Positions 26,034 to 35,574 are shown, numbered from the stretch's first letter. The stretch: 64,000 bases of DNA from Shewanella algicola (GCF_014648035.1 NZ_BMQI01000010.1:42218-106217); one strand, 5' to 3'. Notes: generated from the sequence alone by a model not told the origin. Numbers and translations: made by a program.

Positions 26034-26067
26034 GAGCCATAGTTTAGTCATACATAGTTTAGTCATA
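26034..26067. promoter_or_regulatory. Pho-box-like array upstream of pstC
   Basis: GAGCCAT-AGTT-TAGTCAT has the 7+4+7 geometry of a PhoB site (consensus CTGTCAT repeats every 11 bases), and CATACAT-AGTT-TAGTCAT overlaps it as a second pair. The region contains a perfect 15-bp tandem duplication of CATAGTTTAGTCATA. It ends 76 bases before pstC. Confidence 0.6.
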
Positions 26068-26143
26068 AATATTTATTGTTAACACAGTAAACTACACAAT
26101 CAAAGCGCTAATTATGGCATCGATTAATTATTAGAGGTTCTTA

Positions 26144-28399
26144 ATGGAAAGTCAGGTCAATCAACCTGGTTCTGCTGGAAAAAGTTTACTCGTTAGTAGA
26201 CAAGCATCGCGCAGAGCATTTAAGGATAAAGCAGCTGAGTATGGAATAACAATTGGCGGCACCATGGTGTTTGTCGCCTTGTTATTGATTTTTTTCTACT
26301 TGCTGTATGTCATCAAACCCATTTTTGATGGGGCACATATAGAACCCGTTACCAGCATAAGTTATCAAAATGCTGATGCAAAAACCTTAATGGTCGGTGC
26401 CGACGAACAAAATGAAATTTTGTATCGTGTTACTGCGCTAGGCACGGTTGATTTTTATTCATCAGCAACGGGGCAATTGATTTCATCATTTACGCCGAAA
26501 TTGCCAGAGGGGACAACCGTCACTAGCAGTGCTAAATCTAGCCCAAATGAACAACGTTTCGCTCTAGGGTTAAGTAATGGCCAGGTGATTGTTGTCGGTG
26601 TTGATTTTGCGGTGTCTTATCCTGATAACCAACGTCTCATTACGCCTAAACTTAACTATCCTATTGGTGATGAGGCGTTAACCATCAATCAAGATGGTGC
26701 AGTGTACAACATGGTGTTTGACTACAGCGGTAGTCGCATGAGTTTCGCCTATCAAGATGCCAATGGTGCTTGGAAGTTAAATCGCCAAGAAGGCGAAGAA
26801 AACATGATGACCGAAGAAGTTGAATGGACGGTTTCGGAAGTGTTCATTGAAGAAGCCCCTAAAGAAGTGGTTTCGGTATTAATGACCCCAGACCACCGCC
26901 AATTGATTTTAAGCACCACTCATCGCTTATTTGTATACAACACCCGTGATGCCGATGCGGTTGAACTACTACAAGTACTAGATGTAAAAAAAGGCAACGC
27001 CAAAATTAAGCAAGTTGATTTATTGGCGGGTGCAAGCTCAATTATGATCAGTTACGACAGTGGCGTAATTAGTCAATACTTCCAAGTAAACGGTGAGAAG
27101 GGCCGTTTATACGAGCTTATCCGTGAGTTTGACGATGTTGCGCCAGTAAGTTCAATGGCCACAGAGTTTTACCGTAAAAGTTTTGCGGTATTAAGTTCAG
27201 AAGGTGAGTTAACACTTCTTTATACTACCAGTCAGCGTAATTTGTTTGACGAAAAGTTTGACCTGAAAAAACCAGGTTTAATGGCCTTTAGCCCGCGCTC
27301 AAATGCATTAATCATTGAAGCTGACAACAAACTGAATTTACTTTCAGTGCAAAACGATCACCCCGAAGTATCGTGGAGCGCCCTGTGGCAAAAAGTGTGG
27401 TATGAAGGCTATCCCGAGCCTAAGTATGTGTGGCAGTCAACGTCAGGTTCAGATGACTTTGAAGCGAAGTTAAGCTTAATGCCATTAGCATTTGGTACCA
27501 TGAAAGCGGCTTTTTACGCCATGTTATTTGCCGTGCCATTAGCCATTTCGGGTGCTATTTACACCGCTTATTTCATGACACCTAAAGTGCGTAATGTGGT
27601 TAAACCGACCATTGAAATTATGGAAGCATTGCCAACGGTTATTTTGGGTTTCTTAGCCGGTTTATGGTTAGCACCATTAATTGAAGATCACTTGCCCGGC
27701 ATTGTGGTGTTATTGATGTTATTGCCAATATCAATATTAACCACAGCATTTGCCTGGAGCAAAATGCCAGAAACCTGGAAGCACCGCTTACCAGAAACCT
27801 ATCAAGAACTGATGTTACTGCCAGTCATTATCTTTGTCGGTTGGTTCTCGTTCACCATTAGCCCAGTGATTGAAGTGGCACTGTTTGACGGTAATACACG
27901 TCAATTTATCACCAATGATTTAGGCATCACCTTCGACCAACGTAACGCGTTTGTGGTCGGTATTGCGATGGGCTTTGCGGTTATTCCAACCATCTTCTCT
28001 ATTGCCGAAGATGCGATTTTCTCGGTACCACGTCATTTATCAAACGGTAGTTTGGCATTAGGTGCCACCAACTGGCAAACCCTCACACGCGTCGTGTTAT
28101 TAACCGCAAGCCCCGGTATCTTCTCAGCCATTATGATGGGTCTTGGTCGCGCTGTTGGCGAAACCATGATTGTATTAATGGCTACGGGTAACACTGCAAT
28201 CCTTGAGTGGAGTGTGTTTGAAGGCATGCGTACCCTGGCGGCTAACATTGCCGTTGAGATGCCAGAGTCGGCCATTGGTAGTTCGCATTATCGTGTGCTG
28301 TTCTTAGCGGCCTTTGTTTTGTTTGTATTCACCTTCTTCTTTAACACCATTGCGGAAGTGGTACGTCAGCGTTTACGCGAACGTTACAGCTCACTGTAA
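26144..28399 (+). CDS. pstC: Phosphate ABC transporter permease PstC (long form)
   Basis: Inner-membrane subunit of high-affinity phosphate import. At 751 residues it is more than twice E. coli PstC (319). One helix near residues 36-58 is followed by a periplasmic-type domain of roughly 380 residues rich in beta strands, then the permease core from about residue 445 (LMPLAFGTMKAAFYAMLFAV). The coupling (EAA) loop reads SNGSLALGATNWQTLTRVVL, and GLGRAVGETMIV follows. Long PstC forms are usual in Shewanella and Vibrio. It heads pstC-pstA-pstB-phoU, spaced by 58, 28 and 47 bases; no pstS lies nearby. A Pho-box-like array upstream suggests PhoB control. Confidence 0.9.
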   Translation: MESQVNQPGSAGKSLLVSRQASRRAFKDKAAEYGITIGGTMVFVALLLIFFYLLYVIKPIFDGAHIEPVTSISYQNADAKTLMVGADEQNEILYRVTALGTVDFYSSATGQLISSFTPKLPEGTTVTSSAKSSPNEQRFALGLSNGQVIVVGVDFAVSYPDNQRLITPKLNYPIGDEALTINQDGAVYNMVFDYSGSRMSFAYQDANGAWKLNRQEGEENMMTEEVEWTVSEVFIEEAPKEVVSVLMTPDHRQLILSTTHRLFVYNTRDADAVELLQVLDVKKGNAKIKQVDLLAGASSIMISYDSGVISQYFQVNGEKGRLYELIREFDDVAPVSSMATEFYRKSFAVLSSEGELTLLYTTSQRNLFDEKFDLKKPGLMAFSPRSNALIIEADNKLNLLSVQNDHPEVSWSALWQKVWYEGYPEPKYVWQSTSGSDDFEAKLSLMPLAFGTMKAAFYAMLFAVPLAISGAIYTAYFMTPKVRNVVKPTIEIMEALPTVILGFLAGLWLAPLIEDHLPGIVVLLMLLPISILTTAFAWSKMPETWKHRLPETYQELMLLPVIIFVGWFSFTISPVIEVALFDGNTRQFITNDLGITFDQRNAFVVGIAMGFAVIPTIFSIAEDAIFSVPRHLSNGSLALGATNWQTLTRVVLLTASPGIFSAIMMGLGRAVGETMIVLMATGNTAILEWSVFEGMRTLAANIAVEMPESAIGSSHYRVLFLAAFVLFVFTFFFNTIAEVVRQRLRERYSSL

Positions 28400-28457
28400 G
28401 GAAAGATGATGACTCAATATTTGATTAATTCGCCAATCGCCTTGAGAGGTTTGTGCA

Positions 28458-30119
28458 ATGGGTAAGTGGTTTAAATCAGGTTCACCGTGGATTTGGATGA
28501 CCGGTGGTGCCGTAAGTATCAGTTTAATTGCCGTACTTGGCTTATTACTGTTAATCGCGTGGCGTGGTCTTAGCTACTTTTGGCCAGCAGATGTTTATGA
28601 GTGGCAGCTTGAAGATAATCAAGGTGTTAAAAGCACATTAATCGGGGAAATTTATGACCGCGAAGAAGTGCCAACTGAGCGCTTATTGTCTGCAGGACAC
28701 ACATTTACACAAGACCCTGGTGAATTTGTCACACGTTATCTTGTTAAAACCGGTAACCGTGAGTTTGTTAGTTTAGATTTTCGTTGGATTCTCGCTACCG
28801 ATATTGTTAGCCGAACTCAACCGGCTGACATCGCAAAACTAGAGCGGACTAAAAACGGTAATTTTTACGGTTACCCAATCGCAGTGATTGAAGACGGAAA
28901 GCGTTTAGAATTAACCAATGAAGCAGATATTGAAACGTCACTGATTAGCCATATTGAGCGTGCGGTTGAAATTTCAGAACAAGCGGTTGATTTGCAAAAA
29001 TCTGACATTGGTGCAATTAACTATCAAATCGAACGTTTGCGCTTAAAGCAACGCAGCTATGAGCTTGATGGGGAGTTAACCGATGCACGTAAAGCCGATA
29101 TCAAAGCGCAAATCGATCAACTAAATAAAGACTATTTAGTTCTTGAGAAAGACTTGTTTGCACTGCGTGACAAAGCTGCCCGCGACTCGGTAGTGATACG
29201 CGACATGCGTGGTCAAGAAGTGGTCCTCAAGTTAGACTCTATTTTAGATGTGGGTTATGTGAACCACATGAGCATCTTACAAAAAGTCGGTCACTGGTTT
29301 GTCGGAATTGGTCGTTTTATTAATGACGACCCGCGTGAAGCCAATACTGAGGGTGGGGTATTCCCAGCCATCTTTGGTACCGTGTTTATGGTGATGTTAA
29401 TGGCCGTTATTGTGACACCATTTGGTGTGGTAGCCGCTATCTACTTACATGAATATGCTAAAAAAGGCCCAATTACTAAGATGATCCGTATCGCGGTGAT
29501 TAACTTAGCGGGTGTACCGTCTATTGTTTACGGTGTGTTTGGTTTAGGTTTCTTTGTTTACATGATGGGTGGTTCTATTGACCAATTGTTCTTCCCTGAA
29601 GCATTGCCCGCACCAACATTTGGTTCGCCTGGTGTTATTTGGTCGGCATTAACCTTGGCTATCCTCACGTTGCCGGTTGTCATCGTGTCAACCGAAGAAG
29701 GCCTTAGCCGTATCCCTAGCGCAGTGCGCCAGGGTAGCCTGGCGTTAGGTGCAACCAAAGCCGAAACCTTATGGCGTATTGTTATCCCAATGGCAAGTCC
29801 AGCCATTATGACAGGTTTGATTTTAGCGGTTGCACGTGCGGCAGGTGAAGTCGCCCCGCTAATGTTAGTGGGTGTGGTAAAACTTGCCCCCACATTACCG
29901 ATAGATATGAACTTCCCGTTTGTGCATTTAGAACGTAAGTTCATGCACTTAGGTTTCCATATTTACGATGTAGGCTTCCAGAGCCCTAACGTTGAAGCCG
30001 CTCGCCCATTGGTGTACGCAACATCGTTCTTATTAGTATCAGTAATTGTTGCACTTAACTTAACCGCAATCAGCGTGCGCAACCATTTACGTGAAAAATT
30101 CCGTTCGCTAGAACACTAA
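28458..30119 (+). CDS. pstA: Phosphate ABC transporter permease PstA (long form)
   Basis: Partner permease of PstC. The 553-residue protein (E. coli PstA 296) has an N-terminal helix (about 14-36), a long periplasmic-type insert with a heptad-like coiled region around residues 160-250 (INYQIERLRLKQRSYELDGEL), and the permease core from about residue 300 (GGVFPAIFGTVFMVMLMAVI). The coupling loop is SAVRQGSLALGATKAETLWR with ARAAGEVAPLMLVG after it. The start has GAGAGG upstream. The extended domains of PstC and PstA may pack together outside the membrane; that is inference. Confidence 0.92.
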   Translation: MGKWFKSGSPWIWMTGGAVSISLIAVLGLLLLIAWRGLSYFWPADVYEWQLEDNQGVKSTLIGEIYDREEVPTERLLSAGHTFTQDPGEFVTRYLVKTGNREFVSLDFRWILATDIVSRTQPADIAKLERTKNGNFYGYPIAVIEDGKRLELTNEADIETSLISHIERAVEISEQAVDLQKSDIGAINYQIERLRLKQRSYELDGELTDARKADIKAQIDQLNKDYLVLEKDLFALRDKAARDSVVIRDMRGQEVVLKLDSILDVGYVNHMSILQKVGHWFVGIGRFINDDPREANTEGGVFPAIFGTVFMVMLMAVIVTPFGVVAAIYLHEYAKKGPITKMIRIAVINLAGVPSIVYGVFGLGFFVYMMGGSIDQLFFPEALPAPTFGSPGVIWSALTLAILTLPVVIVSTEEGLSRIPSAVRQGSLALGATKAETLWRIVIPMASPAIMTGLILAVARAAGEVAPLMLVGVVKLAPTLPIDMNFPFVHLERKFMHLGFHIYDVGFQSPNVEAARPLVYATSFLLVSVIVALNLTAISVRNHLREKFRSLEH

Positions 30120-30147
30120 TTAGCGATATCCTGAAGGAAAGAAAAAA

Positions 30148-30966
30148 ATGATTTCTATTGATAGTTCAACAATGCAAACAGAAACAGTTGATTTAGTTAA
30201 CTTACCCGCGCAGGATACCGCACTTGAGATCCGTAACCTTGATTTACGTTATGGTGACAAACAAGCGTTATTTGATGTGTCGATGAAGATCCCTAAAAAA
30301 CAGGTCACTGCTTTTATTGGTCCAAGTGGTTGCGGTAAATCAACCTTGCTACGTTGTATCAACCGCATGAATGATTTGGTTGATAGCTGTAAAATTGAAG
30401 GTGAAATTTTACTTCATGGACAAAACATTTATGACAAGAAAGTGGATGTAGCATCACTGCGTCGTAACGTGGGGATGGTGTTCCAGCGTCCTAACCCGTT
30501 TCCAAAGTCAATTTACGAAAACGTGGTGTATGGCTTGCGTTTACAAGGTTTAAACAACCGCCGCGAACTAGATGAAGCTGCAGAACGCTCTTTACGCGGC
30601 GCCGCAATTTGGGACGAAGTCAAAGACCGTTTACACGACAATGCATTTGGTTTATCGGGTGGTCAACAACAACGTTTAGTGATTGCGCGCGCTATTGCCA
30701 TTGAGCCAGAAGTATTATTATTAGATGAACCCACATCGGCTTTGGATCCTATTTCAACTTTAACCATTGAAGAATTGATCACCGAACTTAAACAGCAGTA
30801 CACCGTGGTGATTGTGACGCACAACATGCAACAGGCTGCACGTGTATCAGATCAAACAGCCTTTATGTATATGGGTGAACTGGTAGAGTACGCCAATACC
30901 AACACGATTTTTACTACCCCTAAAAAGCGTAAAACAGAAGATTATATCACCGGTCGTTACGGTTAA
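30148..30966 (+). CDS. pstB: Phosphate import ATP-binding protein PstB
   Basis: ATPase that drives PstCA. The 272-residue protein shows Walker [10 protein letters not shown] (about 56-64), the Q-loop [17 protein letters not shown] typical of PstB, signature LSGGQQQR (about 169-176), Walker [14 protein letters not shown] and the switch His in [15 protein letters not shown]. The C-terminal [13 protein letters not shown] is a PstB hallmark. GAAGGAAAG precedes the ATG. Third gene of the pst operon. Confidence 0.97.
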   Translation: MISIDSSTMQTETVDLVNLPAQDTALEIRNLDLRYGDKQALFDVSMKIPKKQVTAFIGPSGCGKSTLLRCINRMNDLVDSCKIEGEILLHGQNIYDKKVDVASLRRNVGMVFQRPNPFPKSIYENVVYGLRLQGLNNRRELDEAAERSLRGAAIWDEVKDRLHDNAFGLSGGQQQRLVIARAIAIEPEVLLLDEPTSALDPISTLTIEELITELKQQYTVVIVTHNMQQAARVSDQTAFMYMGELVEYANTNTIFTTPKKRKTEDYITGRYG

Positions 30967-31013
30967 TTTTGTGAATAACGTTTTTGATTAACTTTTTGAA
31001 TTAGGTGGGTATT

Positions 31014-31718
31014 ATGGAAAAAATGATTTTAAGTAAACATATTTCGGGTCAGTTTAATGCTGAGCTTGAAGATATTCGTAACCGCGTATTGGCTATGGGC
31101 GGTTTAGTTGAGCGCCAGCTAGAACAAGCATTAGATGCGCTTGCTACCTTAGATACCGAATTGGCACAAACGGTCATCAATGGCGACCACAAAGTTAACG
31201 GCATGGAAGTGTCGATTGACGAAGAGTGCACCCGTATTATTGCTAAGCGCCAACCCGCAGCAAGTGATTTGCGTATGATTATCGCCATTACAAAAACCAT
31301 TGCTGATTTAGAGCGTATTGGTGATGCGTGTGTGCGTATTGCTAAAGCGGCACTTGAGAACCGCGCCAACAACCAACAGCCATTATTAGTCAGTATTGAA
31401 AACATGGGTCGCCATGCAACGCGTATGTTGCATTCAACCCTTGACGCACTGGCGCGAATGGATGCTGATCAAGCGCTTGAGCTTCATAAAGCGGATGCCA
31501 AATTAGACAAAGAATACGAAGGTATTATCCGTCAGTTAATGACTCACATGATGGAAGACCCTCGCTCAATTCCTGGTGTATTAGATGTGTTATGGGCCGC
31601 GCGCGCAGTAGAGCGTGTTGGTGACCGTTGTAAAAACATCTGTGAATATGTGATTTACTATGTAAAAGGTAAAGACGTACGCCATGTGTCGTATGAAGAA
31701 ATGGAAAAAGGTCTATAA
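31014..31718 (+). CDS. phoU: Phosphate transport regulator PhoU
   Basis: Cytosolic dimeric helical protein that links PstSCAB to the PhoR sensor and restrains phosphate uptake and the Pho response. The chosen ATG gives 234 residues; AGGTGGG lies 4-10 bases upstream and contains an upstream GTG that is rejected. Two PhoU three-helix repeats are visible with metal-binding acidic patterns ([20 protein letters not shown]... and [24 protein letters not shown] and [13 protein letters not shown]). A strong terminator closes the operon 45 bases after the stop. Confidence 0.96.
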   Translation: MEKMILSKHISGQFNAELEDIRNRVLAMGGLVERQLEQALDALATLDTELAQTVINGDHKVNGMEVSIDEECTRIIAKRQPAASDLRMIIAITKTIADLERIGDACVRIAKAALENRANNQQPLLVSIENMGRHATRMLHSTLDALARMDADQALELHKADAKLDKEYEGIIRQLMTHMMEDPRSIPGVLDVLWAARAVERVGDRCKNICEYVIYYVKGKDVRHVSYEEMEKGL

Positions 31719-31763
31719 CTGTTTGACAGTTAATGCCAGATTTCATCGCAACGTTATGTAGCT

Positions 31764-31788
31764 AAAGCCCCTTGCGAGGGGCTTTTTT
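31764..31788 (+). terminator. Intrinsic terminator of the pst-phoU operon
   Basis: AAAGCCCCT pairs with AGGGGCTTT around TGCG, followed by further T residues. Confidence 0.93.
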
Positions 31789-31976
31789 GTATCCTCAGAT
31801 AAGGTTTATAAGTGAGCGGTTCGATGAAACCCTCGAGTATCTTAGCGACATTTTGGGATCTAAACGGTTAAGACTCAACATATTGCAACTGATTGGACAT
31901 AATGACTGATTAACAAATAGCCATTGGTTCAAATTGTCCCTACAATTTTGTTAATGTGTTATTTACAGATTTTTTT

Positions 31977-31992
31977 TGAGACTTGTGTCTCA
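31977..31992. other. Short inverted repeat upstream of the MOT1 gene
   Basis: TGAGAC-TTGT-GTCTCA follows a T8 run about 60 bases before the next start codon. It could be an operator or small hairpin; the 332-base gap otherwise holds only the pst terminator. Confidence 0.35.
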
Positions 31993-32050
31993 TTTTAAAT
32001 ATGGCATTGTAATTGCTGTAACTTAGTATCTACTACCTACGGCAAGATTT

Positions 32051-33196
32051 ATGAGATGTGAAATCAATCGTTTCGACAACGTCAATAAGATTTCAGGTGA
32101 GTTCAGTGGCGCATTTGCAGATTTAGGCACCTTCCTTCCTTTAGTATTAGGTTTAATCGCCCTTAATAACTTTTCTCCTCAAGGGATATTCTTGGGGTTC
32201 GGTTTTTTTGCCTTATTTACAGCATTTTATTACCGAAGACCCATGCCAGTACAACCGATGAAGGTGATTAGCGCGTTAGTCATTGCAGAAGGCATGTCCT
32301 TCGGTATGCTCCAAGCATCGGCCATACTCATGGGGATTATCCTGCTGGTATTAGCCTATAGCGGCATTATTCAATGGATGGCCAAACAATTATCGCCAGC
32401 AATCAGTATTGGTATCCAACTCGCAATAGGACTGCAACTCATTTGGCTCGGTGGTGTTATGATGAGCGAAACCTGGTTCATAGGGTTACTTGCCTTTTGC
32501 TTATTGTTCGCTAGCCGTTATATGCCCATGCAATATTTGGTCATGCCGTTAGTGATTATCCTTGGTATTACTTGGCAATATACCAGTGGTACACCTCCTA
32601 GTTTTAATTTTACCCAAGCCAGTGCATGGCAGTTAAGTTGGCCAAATAGCAATGAATGGGGCTCCGCTGCTATGTTATTGGTATTACCGCAATTAGCCTT
32701 AACATTAACCAATGCGGTGATTGCAGTGTCGGCAATGGCTAAAGATAAGTTTCCTGAAGATGCCGCTAAATTTGAGCCGCAACAATTTGCAAAAAGTTCT
32801 GGTTGGGCTAATTTATTGCTAGCCCCCTTTGGCGCATCAGCCATGTGTCATGGCGCTGGAGGGCTTGCTGTGCAATATCACTTTGGGGCCCGCACCTGGT
32901 TAACCCCCACCATTTTTGGCAGTACATGTATACTCATTGCTATTTTTTGGGGGCAGGGCATTGCCAGTGCTTTATCATTAATTCCACTCGCTGTTTTAGG
33001 CAGTTTACTGGTAATTGCAGGCACGCAATTGGCGTGGTCAAAACGTTTTATAGATGGTAAACCTTTTTGTATTTTTGTTATTTTTTCAACGGCAATAACA
33101 TGCTTATTTATCAATACTGCAGTTGGCCTGGCTGTTGGCGTGCTATTAGAATTAGGCCGCCATCAATGGTTGAACGTCGCCAATACGAATAAATAA
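32051..33196 (+). CDS. MOT1-family molybdate/sulfate transporter-like permease
   Basis: Polytopic inner-membrane protein of 381 residues with roughly ten to twelve hydrophobic segments. The two motifs of the MOT1/SulP-like group are clear: GEFSGAFADLGTFLPLVLGL (about 16-35) and PMPVQPMKVISALVIAEG (about 64-81), with LTLTNAVIAVSAM and GASAMCHGAGGLAVQYHFGA further on. Eukaryotic MOT1 imports molybdate; bacterial homologues are little studied, so the anion is inferred. It has no STAS domain. Translation may be driven by the purine-rich GGCAAGA before the ATG. Confidence 0.82.
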   Translation: MRCEINRFDNVNKISGEFSGAFADLGTFLPLVLGLIALNNFSPQGIFLGFGFFALFTAFYYRRPMPVQPMKVISALVIAEGMSFGMLQASAILMGIILLVLAYSGIIQWMAKQLSPAISIGIQLAIGLQLIWLGGVMMSETWFIGLLAFCLLFASRYMPMQYLVMPLVIILGITWQYTSGTPPSFNFTQASAWQLSWPNSNEWGSAAMLLVLPQLALTLTNAVIAVSAMAKDKFPEDAAKFEPQQFAKSSGWANLLLAPFGASAMCHGAGGLAVQYHFGARTWLTPTIFGSTCILIAIFWGQGIASALSLIPLAVLGSLLVIAGTQLAWSKRFIDGKPFCIFVIFSTAITCLFINTAVGLAVGVLLELGRHQWLNVANTNK

Positions 33197-33208
33197 TCCT
33201 TTTGTTTG

Positions 33209-33249
33209 GAACTCGTTAACGGCAATACAACAAGGCCATTAACGAGTTC
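33209..33249. other. Hairpin after the MOT1 gene
   Basis: GAACTCGTTAA pairs perfectly with TTAACGAGTTC; the 19-nt loop can pair further. No T-tract; probably an mRNA end structure or weak terminator. Confidence 0.5.
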
Positions 33250-33331
33250 GAAACCATGAACAGATTTGCAGTGACTAATCAGTAAACTGTGTTAACATTT
33301 TTATCCTGTTCTTTCTTCTTTTATGTGATCA

Positions 33332-33913
33332 ATGAAAAAAACACTTGCGCGCGGATTAACTAATTTATTGCCCATGGTACTGTCCATTTGGCTGTTTTGG
33401 TCGTTATTTATTTCTCTTGATGGACTCGGTCAATTATTGCTTGAAATTGTTGGCGTTAAGTCAGTTTTTGTCGGTGCTGGCTTTTGCTTAGTCGCGAGTT
33501 TGATTTTTGTTGCAGGGCTGCTTTTTTCAGTGAGCCCAATAGCATGGGTATATGGCTGGATTGAAAATCAGCTAATGAAGTTTCCACTATTTAAGTCGGT
33601 ATATGGCAGCATTCGTGATATTGCCAGTTTGATGAGCCGTGATGGCGAACCCAAAACGCAAAAAACCGTATTAGTAAAACAAGCCAATGGTGGTTATGTT
33701 GTTGGTTTTATTATGAGCGAGTCAGCGCCTCAACCATTGGCTGACGCATTACCAGATGGCGACTGGGTGCCGGTATTATTTCAGCTCAGTTACCAAATGG
33801 CTGGGGTAACCAGTTTGGTTAAACGTGACGATCTAATTTATGTTGACTGGTCATTTGAAGATGCCATGCGCTTTAATTTAACCGCCGGGATCGCTAATAT
33901 CAAAGCAGTTTAA
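33332..33913 (+). CDS. DUF502 family membrane protein
   Basis: Conserved inner-membrane protein of unknown function, 193 residues. Two N-terminal membrane helices (about 10-32 and 45-68; LVASLIFVAGLLFSVSPIA) are followed by the family-defining IPLFKSVYGSIRD-like motif (FPLFKSVYGSIRDIASLM, about 84-101) and a soluble beta domain with GGYVVGFIMSE and a PDGDWVPVLF segment. The ribosome binding site is weak. A terminator-like hairpin with T7 follows, so it is probably a single-gene unit. Confidence 0.87.
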   Translation: MKKTLARGLTNLLPMVLSIWLFWSLFISLDGLGQLLLEIVGVKSVFVGAGFCLVASLIFVAGLLFSVSPIAWVYGWIENQLMKFPLFKSVYGSIRDIASLMSRDGEPKTQKTVLVKQANGGYVVGFIMSESAPQPLADALPDGDWVPVLFQLSYQMAGVTSLVKRDDLIYVDWSFEDAMRFNLTAGIANIKAV

Positions 33914-34035
33914 TGGGTGTTTTATTACTAAGTACTGCTGGTATCGTGATTCAATATGAGCGTTACTTACATTACCAGTATTTATCGAATTTAGTTCTAG
34001 TTACTGAATAATCGTCAAATAACAGCGTATAAACA

Positions 34036-34081
34036 ATTGCCCCATGCGATAACAGTCATTATCCTTGGGGTAATTTTTTTG
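34036..34081 (+). terminator. Intrinsic terminator before yajD
   Basis: ATTGCCCCA pairs with TGGGGTAAT (one G-T pair), an inner GATAAC/TTATC arm adds stability, and T7 follows. It ends 17 bases before yajD and probably terminates the DUF502 transcript. Confidence 0.8.
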
Positions 34082-34097
34082 TAATAAGTGGTGCATC

Positions 34098-34460
34098 ATG
34101 TCAACCAATCAAAACCCAAGTAAATTAGATAAAGTCTTAGCCGAAGCCAGAGACTACAAAGCTACCCGTGAAAAGGGCTACCGCGAACAAGCATTAAAAC
34201 TCTACCCATGGGTTTGTGGCCGCTGCACTCGTGAATTCACCCATAAAAACTTGTCTGAATTAACAGTCCATCACCGCGATCATAACCACGACAATAATCC
34301 TTCAGACGGCACTAACTGGGAATTATTATGCTTGTACTGCCACGACAATGAACACTCACGCTTTGAAGAGTTAATCCGTTATGGCAGCACCAAAGAAGCC
34401 AAACAAGAAGCCGCCACATTCAATCCGTTTGCAGACTTAAAAGCGATGATGAAGAAGTAG
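34098..34460 (+). CDS. yajD: HNH nuclease family protein YajD
   Basis: Small HNH-type protein, 120 residues, closely resembling E. coli YajD over its whole length. The HNH fold shows zinc ligands CGRCTREF (about 36-43) and CLYCHDNEHS (about 74-83) around the catalytic motif LTVHHRDHNHDNNPSDGTNWELL. The C-terminal NPFADLKAMMKK is the same as in enteric YajD. A nuclease role is predicted from the fold; physiological function is unknown. A G7 run directly after the stop marks the start of repeat array B. Confidence 0.93.
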   Translation: MSTNQNPSKLDKVLAEARDYKATREKGYREQALKLYPWVCGRCTREFTHKNLSELTVHHRDHNHDNNPSDGTNWELLCLYCHDNEHSRFEELIRYGSTKEAKQEAATFNPFADLKAMMKK

Positions 34461-34652
34461 GGGGGGGACCCGCGTTTGGACAACACCCACACTTCATCAT
34501 TCAAATAACGCCCACTAACCGTCTTTGTTCATTCGTACTCAGATGACGCTCACTATTACGTCTTTTGCACATTCGTATTCAGATGACGCATACTACTCCG
34601 TCGTTCCGGCAATGCTGTTAAGCCGGAATCCAGGTGTTGGCTTTGGGTTTTT

Positions 34653-34690
34653 AGGCCCTAGGCCCTAGGCCCTAGGCCCTAGATTCTAGA
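34653..34690. repeat. Heptanucleotide microsatellite (TAGGCCC/TAGATTC)
   Basis: Four GGCCCTA heptamers followed by related GATTCTA heptamers, running directly into the TTCTAG end of a 49-bp element. Confidence 0.88.
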
Positions 34691-34739
34691 TTCTAGGAAC
34701 TCGCAAGCTCGCCAGAGAGCGGACTTCGTCCTTCTAGAA
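34691..34739 (+). repeat. 49-bp structured element, copy 4
   Basis: Same sequence as the three copies in array A, preceded by the heptamer tract and followed by AAGAAACACCTGG. Confidence 0.85.
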
Positions 34740-34855
34740 TATAAGAAACACCTGGTCCTCAATAAAAGCATTCGAGGATGACGGCATAGAGCTGTAACAA
34801 ACACTGCCCACTATTCCGTCTTTGTTCATTCGTATTCAGATGACGCATACTACTC

Positions 34856-35335
34856 CGTCGTTCCGGCAATGCTGTTAAGCCGGAATCCAGGTGTTGGCTT
34901 TTTGCTTTTAATGCCCAAGCAAGGTCAACAGCAACAACTGGATCCCTGATACAAGCGCTCAGGGATGACGTGCGAAGAGGTAAAGCATTCGCTTTTTCTA
35001 CGTCGTTCCGGCAATGCTTTTGAGCCGGAATCCAGGTGTTGGCTTTTTGCTTTTAATGCCCAAGCAAGGTCAACAGCAACACCTGGATCCCTGATACAAG
35101 CGCTCAGGGATGACGTGCGAAGAGGTAAAGCATTCGCTTTTTCTACGTCGTTCCGGCAATGCTTTTGAGCCGGAATCCAGGTGTTGGCTTTTTGCTTTTA
35201 ATGCCCAAGCAAGGTCAACAGCAACAACTGGATCCCTGATACAAGCACTCAGGGATGACGTGCGAAGAGGTAAAGCATTCGCTTTTTCTACGTCGTTCCG
35301 GCAATGTTCTTAAGCCGGAATCCAGGTGTTGGCTG
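34856..35335. repeat. 145-bp tandem repeat (three units and a final partial)
   Basis: CGTCGTTCCGGCAATG recurs at 34856, 35001 and 35146 (with a GTTCT variant at 35291), exactly 145 bases apart. Each unit contains a TTCCGGC-class stem-loop, a linker (GCTTTTTGCTTTTAATGCCC then AAGGTCAACAGC) and a reversed ATCCCTGA-class stem-loop. Confidence 0.95.
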
Positions 35336-35343
35336 TTAGGTTT

Positions 35344-35574
35344 TTACCCCTTGTTGATACGCTTTTCAGCATCTAGCCATTTGGCCCTAGACAAGGTTTG
35401 GTTATTCGTCTCACCCAAAAACTGTTGTTTCCTGTCGGCTAACTTATCAATAATCTGTTGTTGCTGTTCATCAGAAGCGCTCGACCAAATCACAATTTCA
35501 TCAATGTGGCGAAAACAGCCCATACAATAATCGTCAGCATTTAAGCCACAGCGGGCGACACAAGGCGAGTGCAT
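35344..35574 (-). CDS. DUF1289 family Fe-S/zinc-like small protein
   Basis: A 76-residue cytosolic protein with the DUF1289 signature at the N-terminus: SPCVARCGLNADDYCMGCFR (four Cys, residues 3-22) followed by HIDEIVIW. The Cys spacing (C-x3-C-x6-C-x2-C) suggests a metal site. Function unknown. It diverges from a methyltransferase gene; if that gene started at its first possible codon the two would overlap by six bases, which is one reason to prefer a later start there. Confidence 0.88.
   Translation of the reverse strand: MHSPCVARCGLNADDYCMGCFRHIDEIVIWSSASDEQQQQIIDKLADRKQQFLGETNNQTLSRAKWLDAEKRINKG

Larger units (their letters stand above)
34461..35340. repeat. Repeat array B (stem-loop mosaic)
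   Basis: Fills the gap between convergent yajD and the DUF1289 gene, ending a few bases from the latter's stop. It holds about seven CCAGGTGTT motifs in both orientations, two variants (AACAACTGG), one 49-bp element, a heptamer tract and a 145-bp tandem. Reading frames within it are products of the repeat. Confidence 0.9.

Noticed and set aside
34856..35335. Possible CRISPR array
   Set aside because: The period is 145 bp with no unique spacers of constant length and no cas genes; the units are entire tandem copies.
34965..35530. Three overlapping plus-strand reading frames sharing MTCEEVKHSLFLRRSGN
   Set aside because: They are phases of the 145-bp tandem repeat; the last one runs on antisense to the DUF1289 gene. 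No ribosome binding site and no family resemblance.
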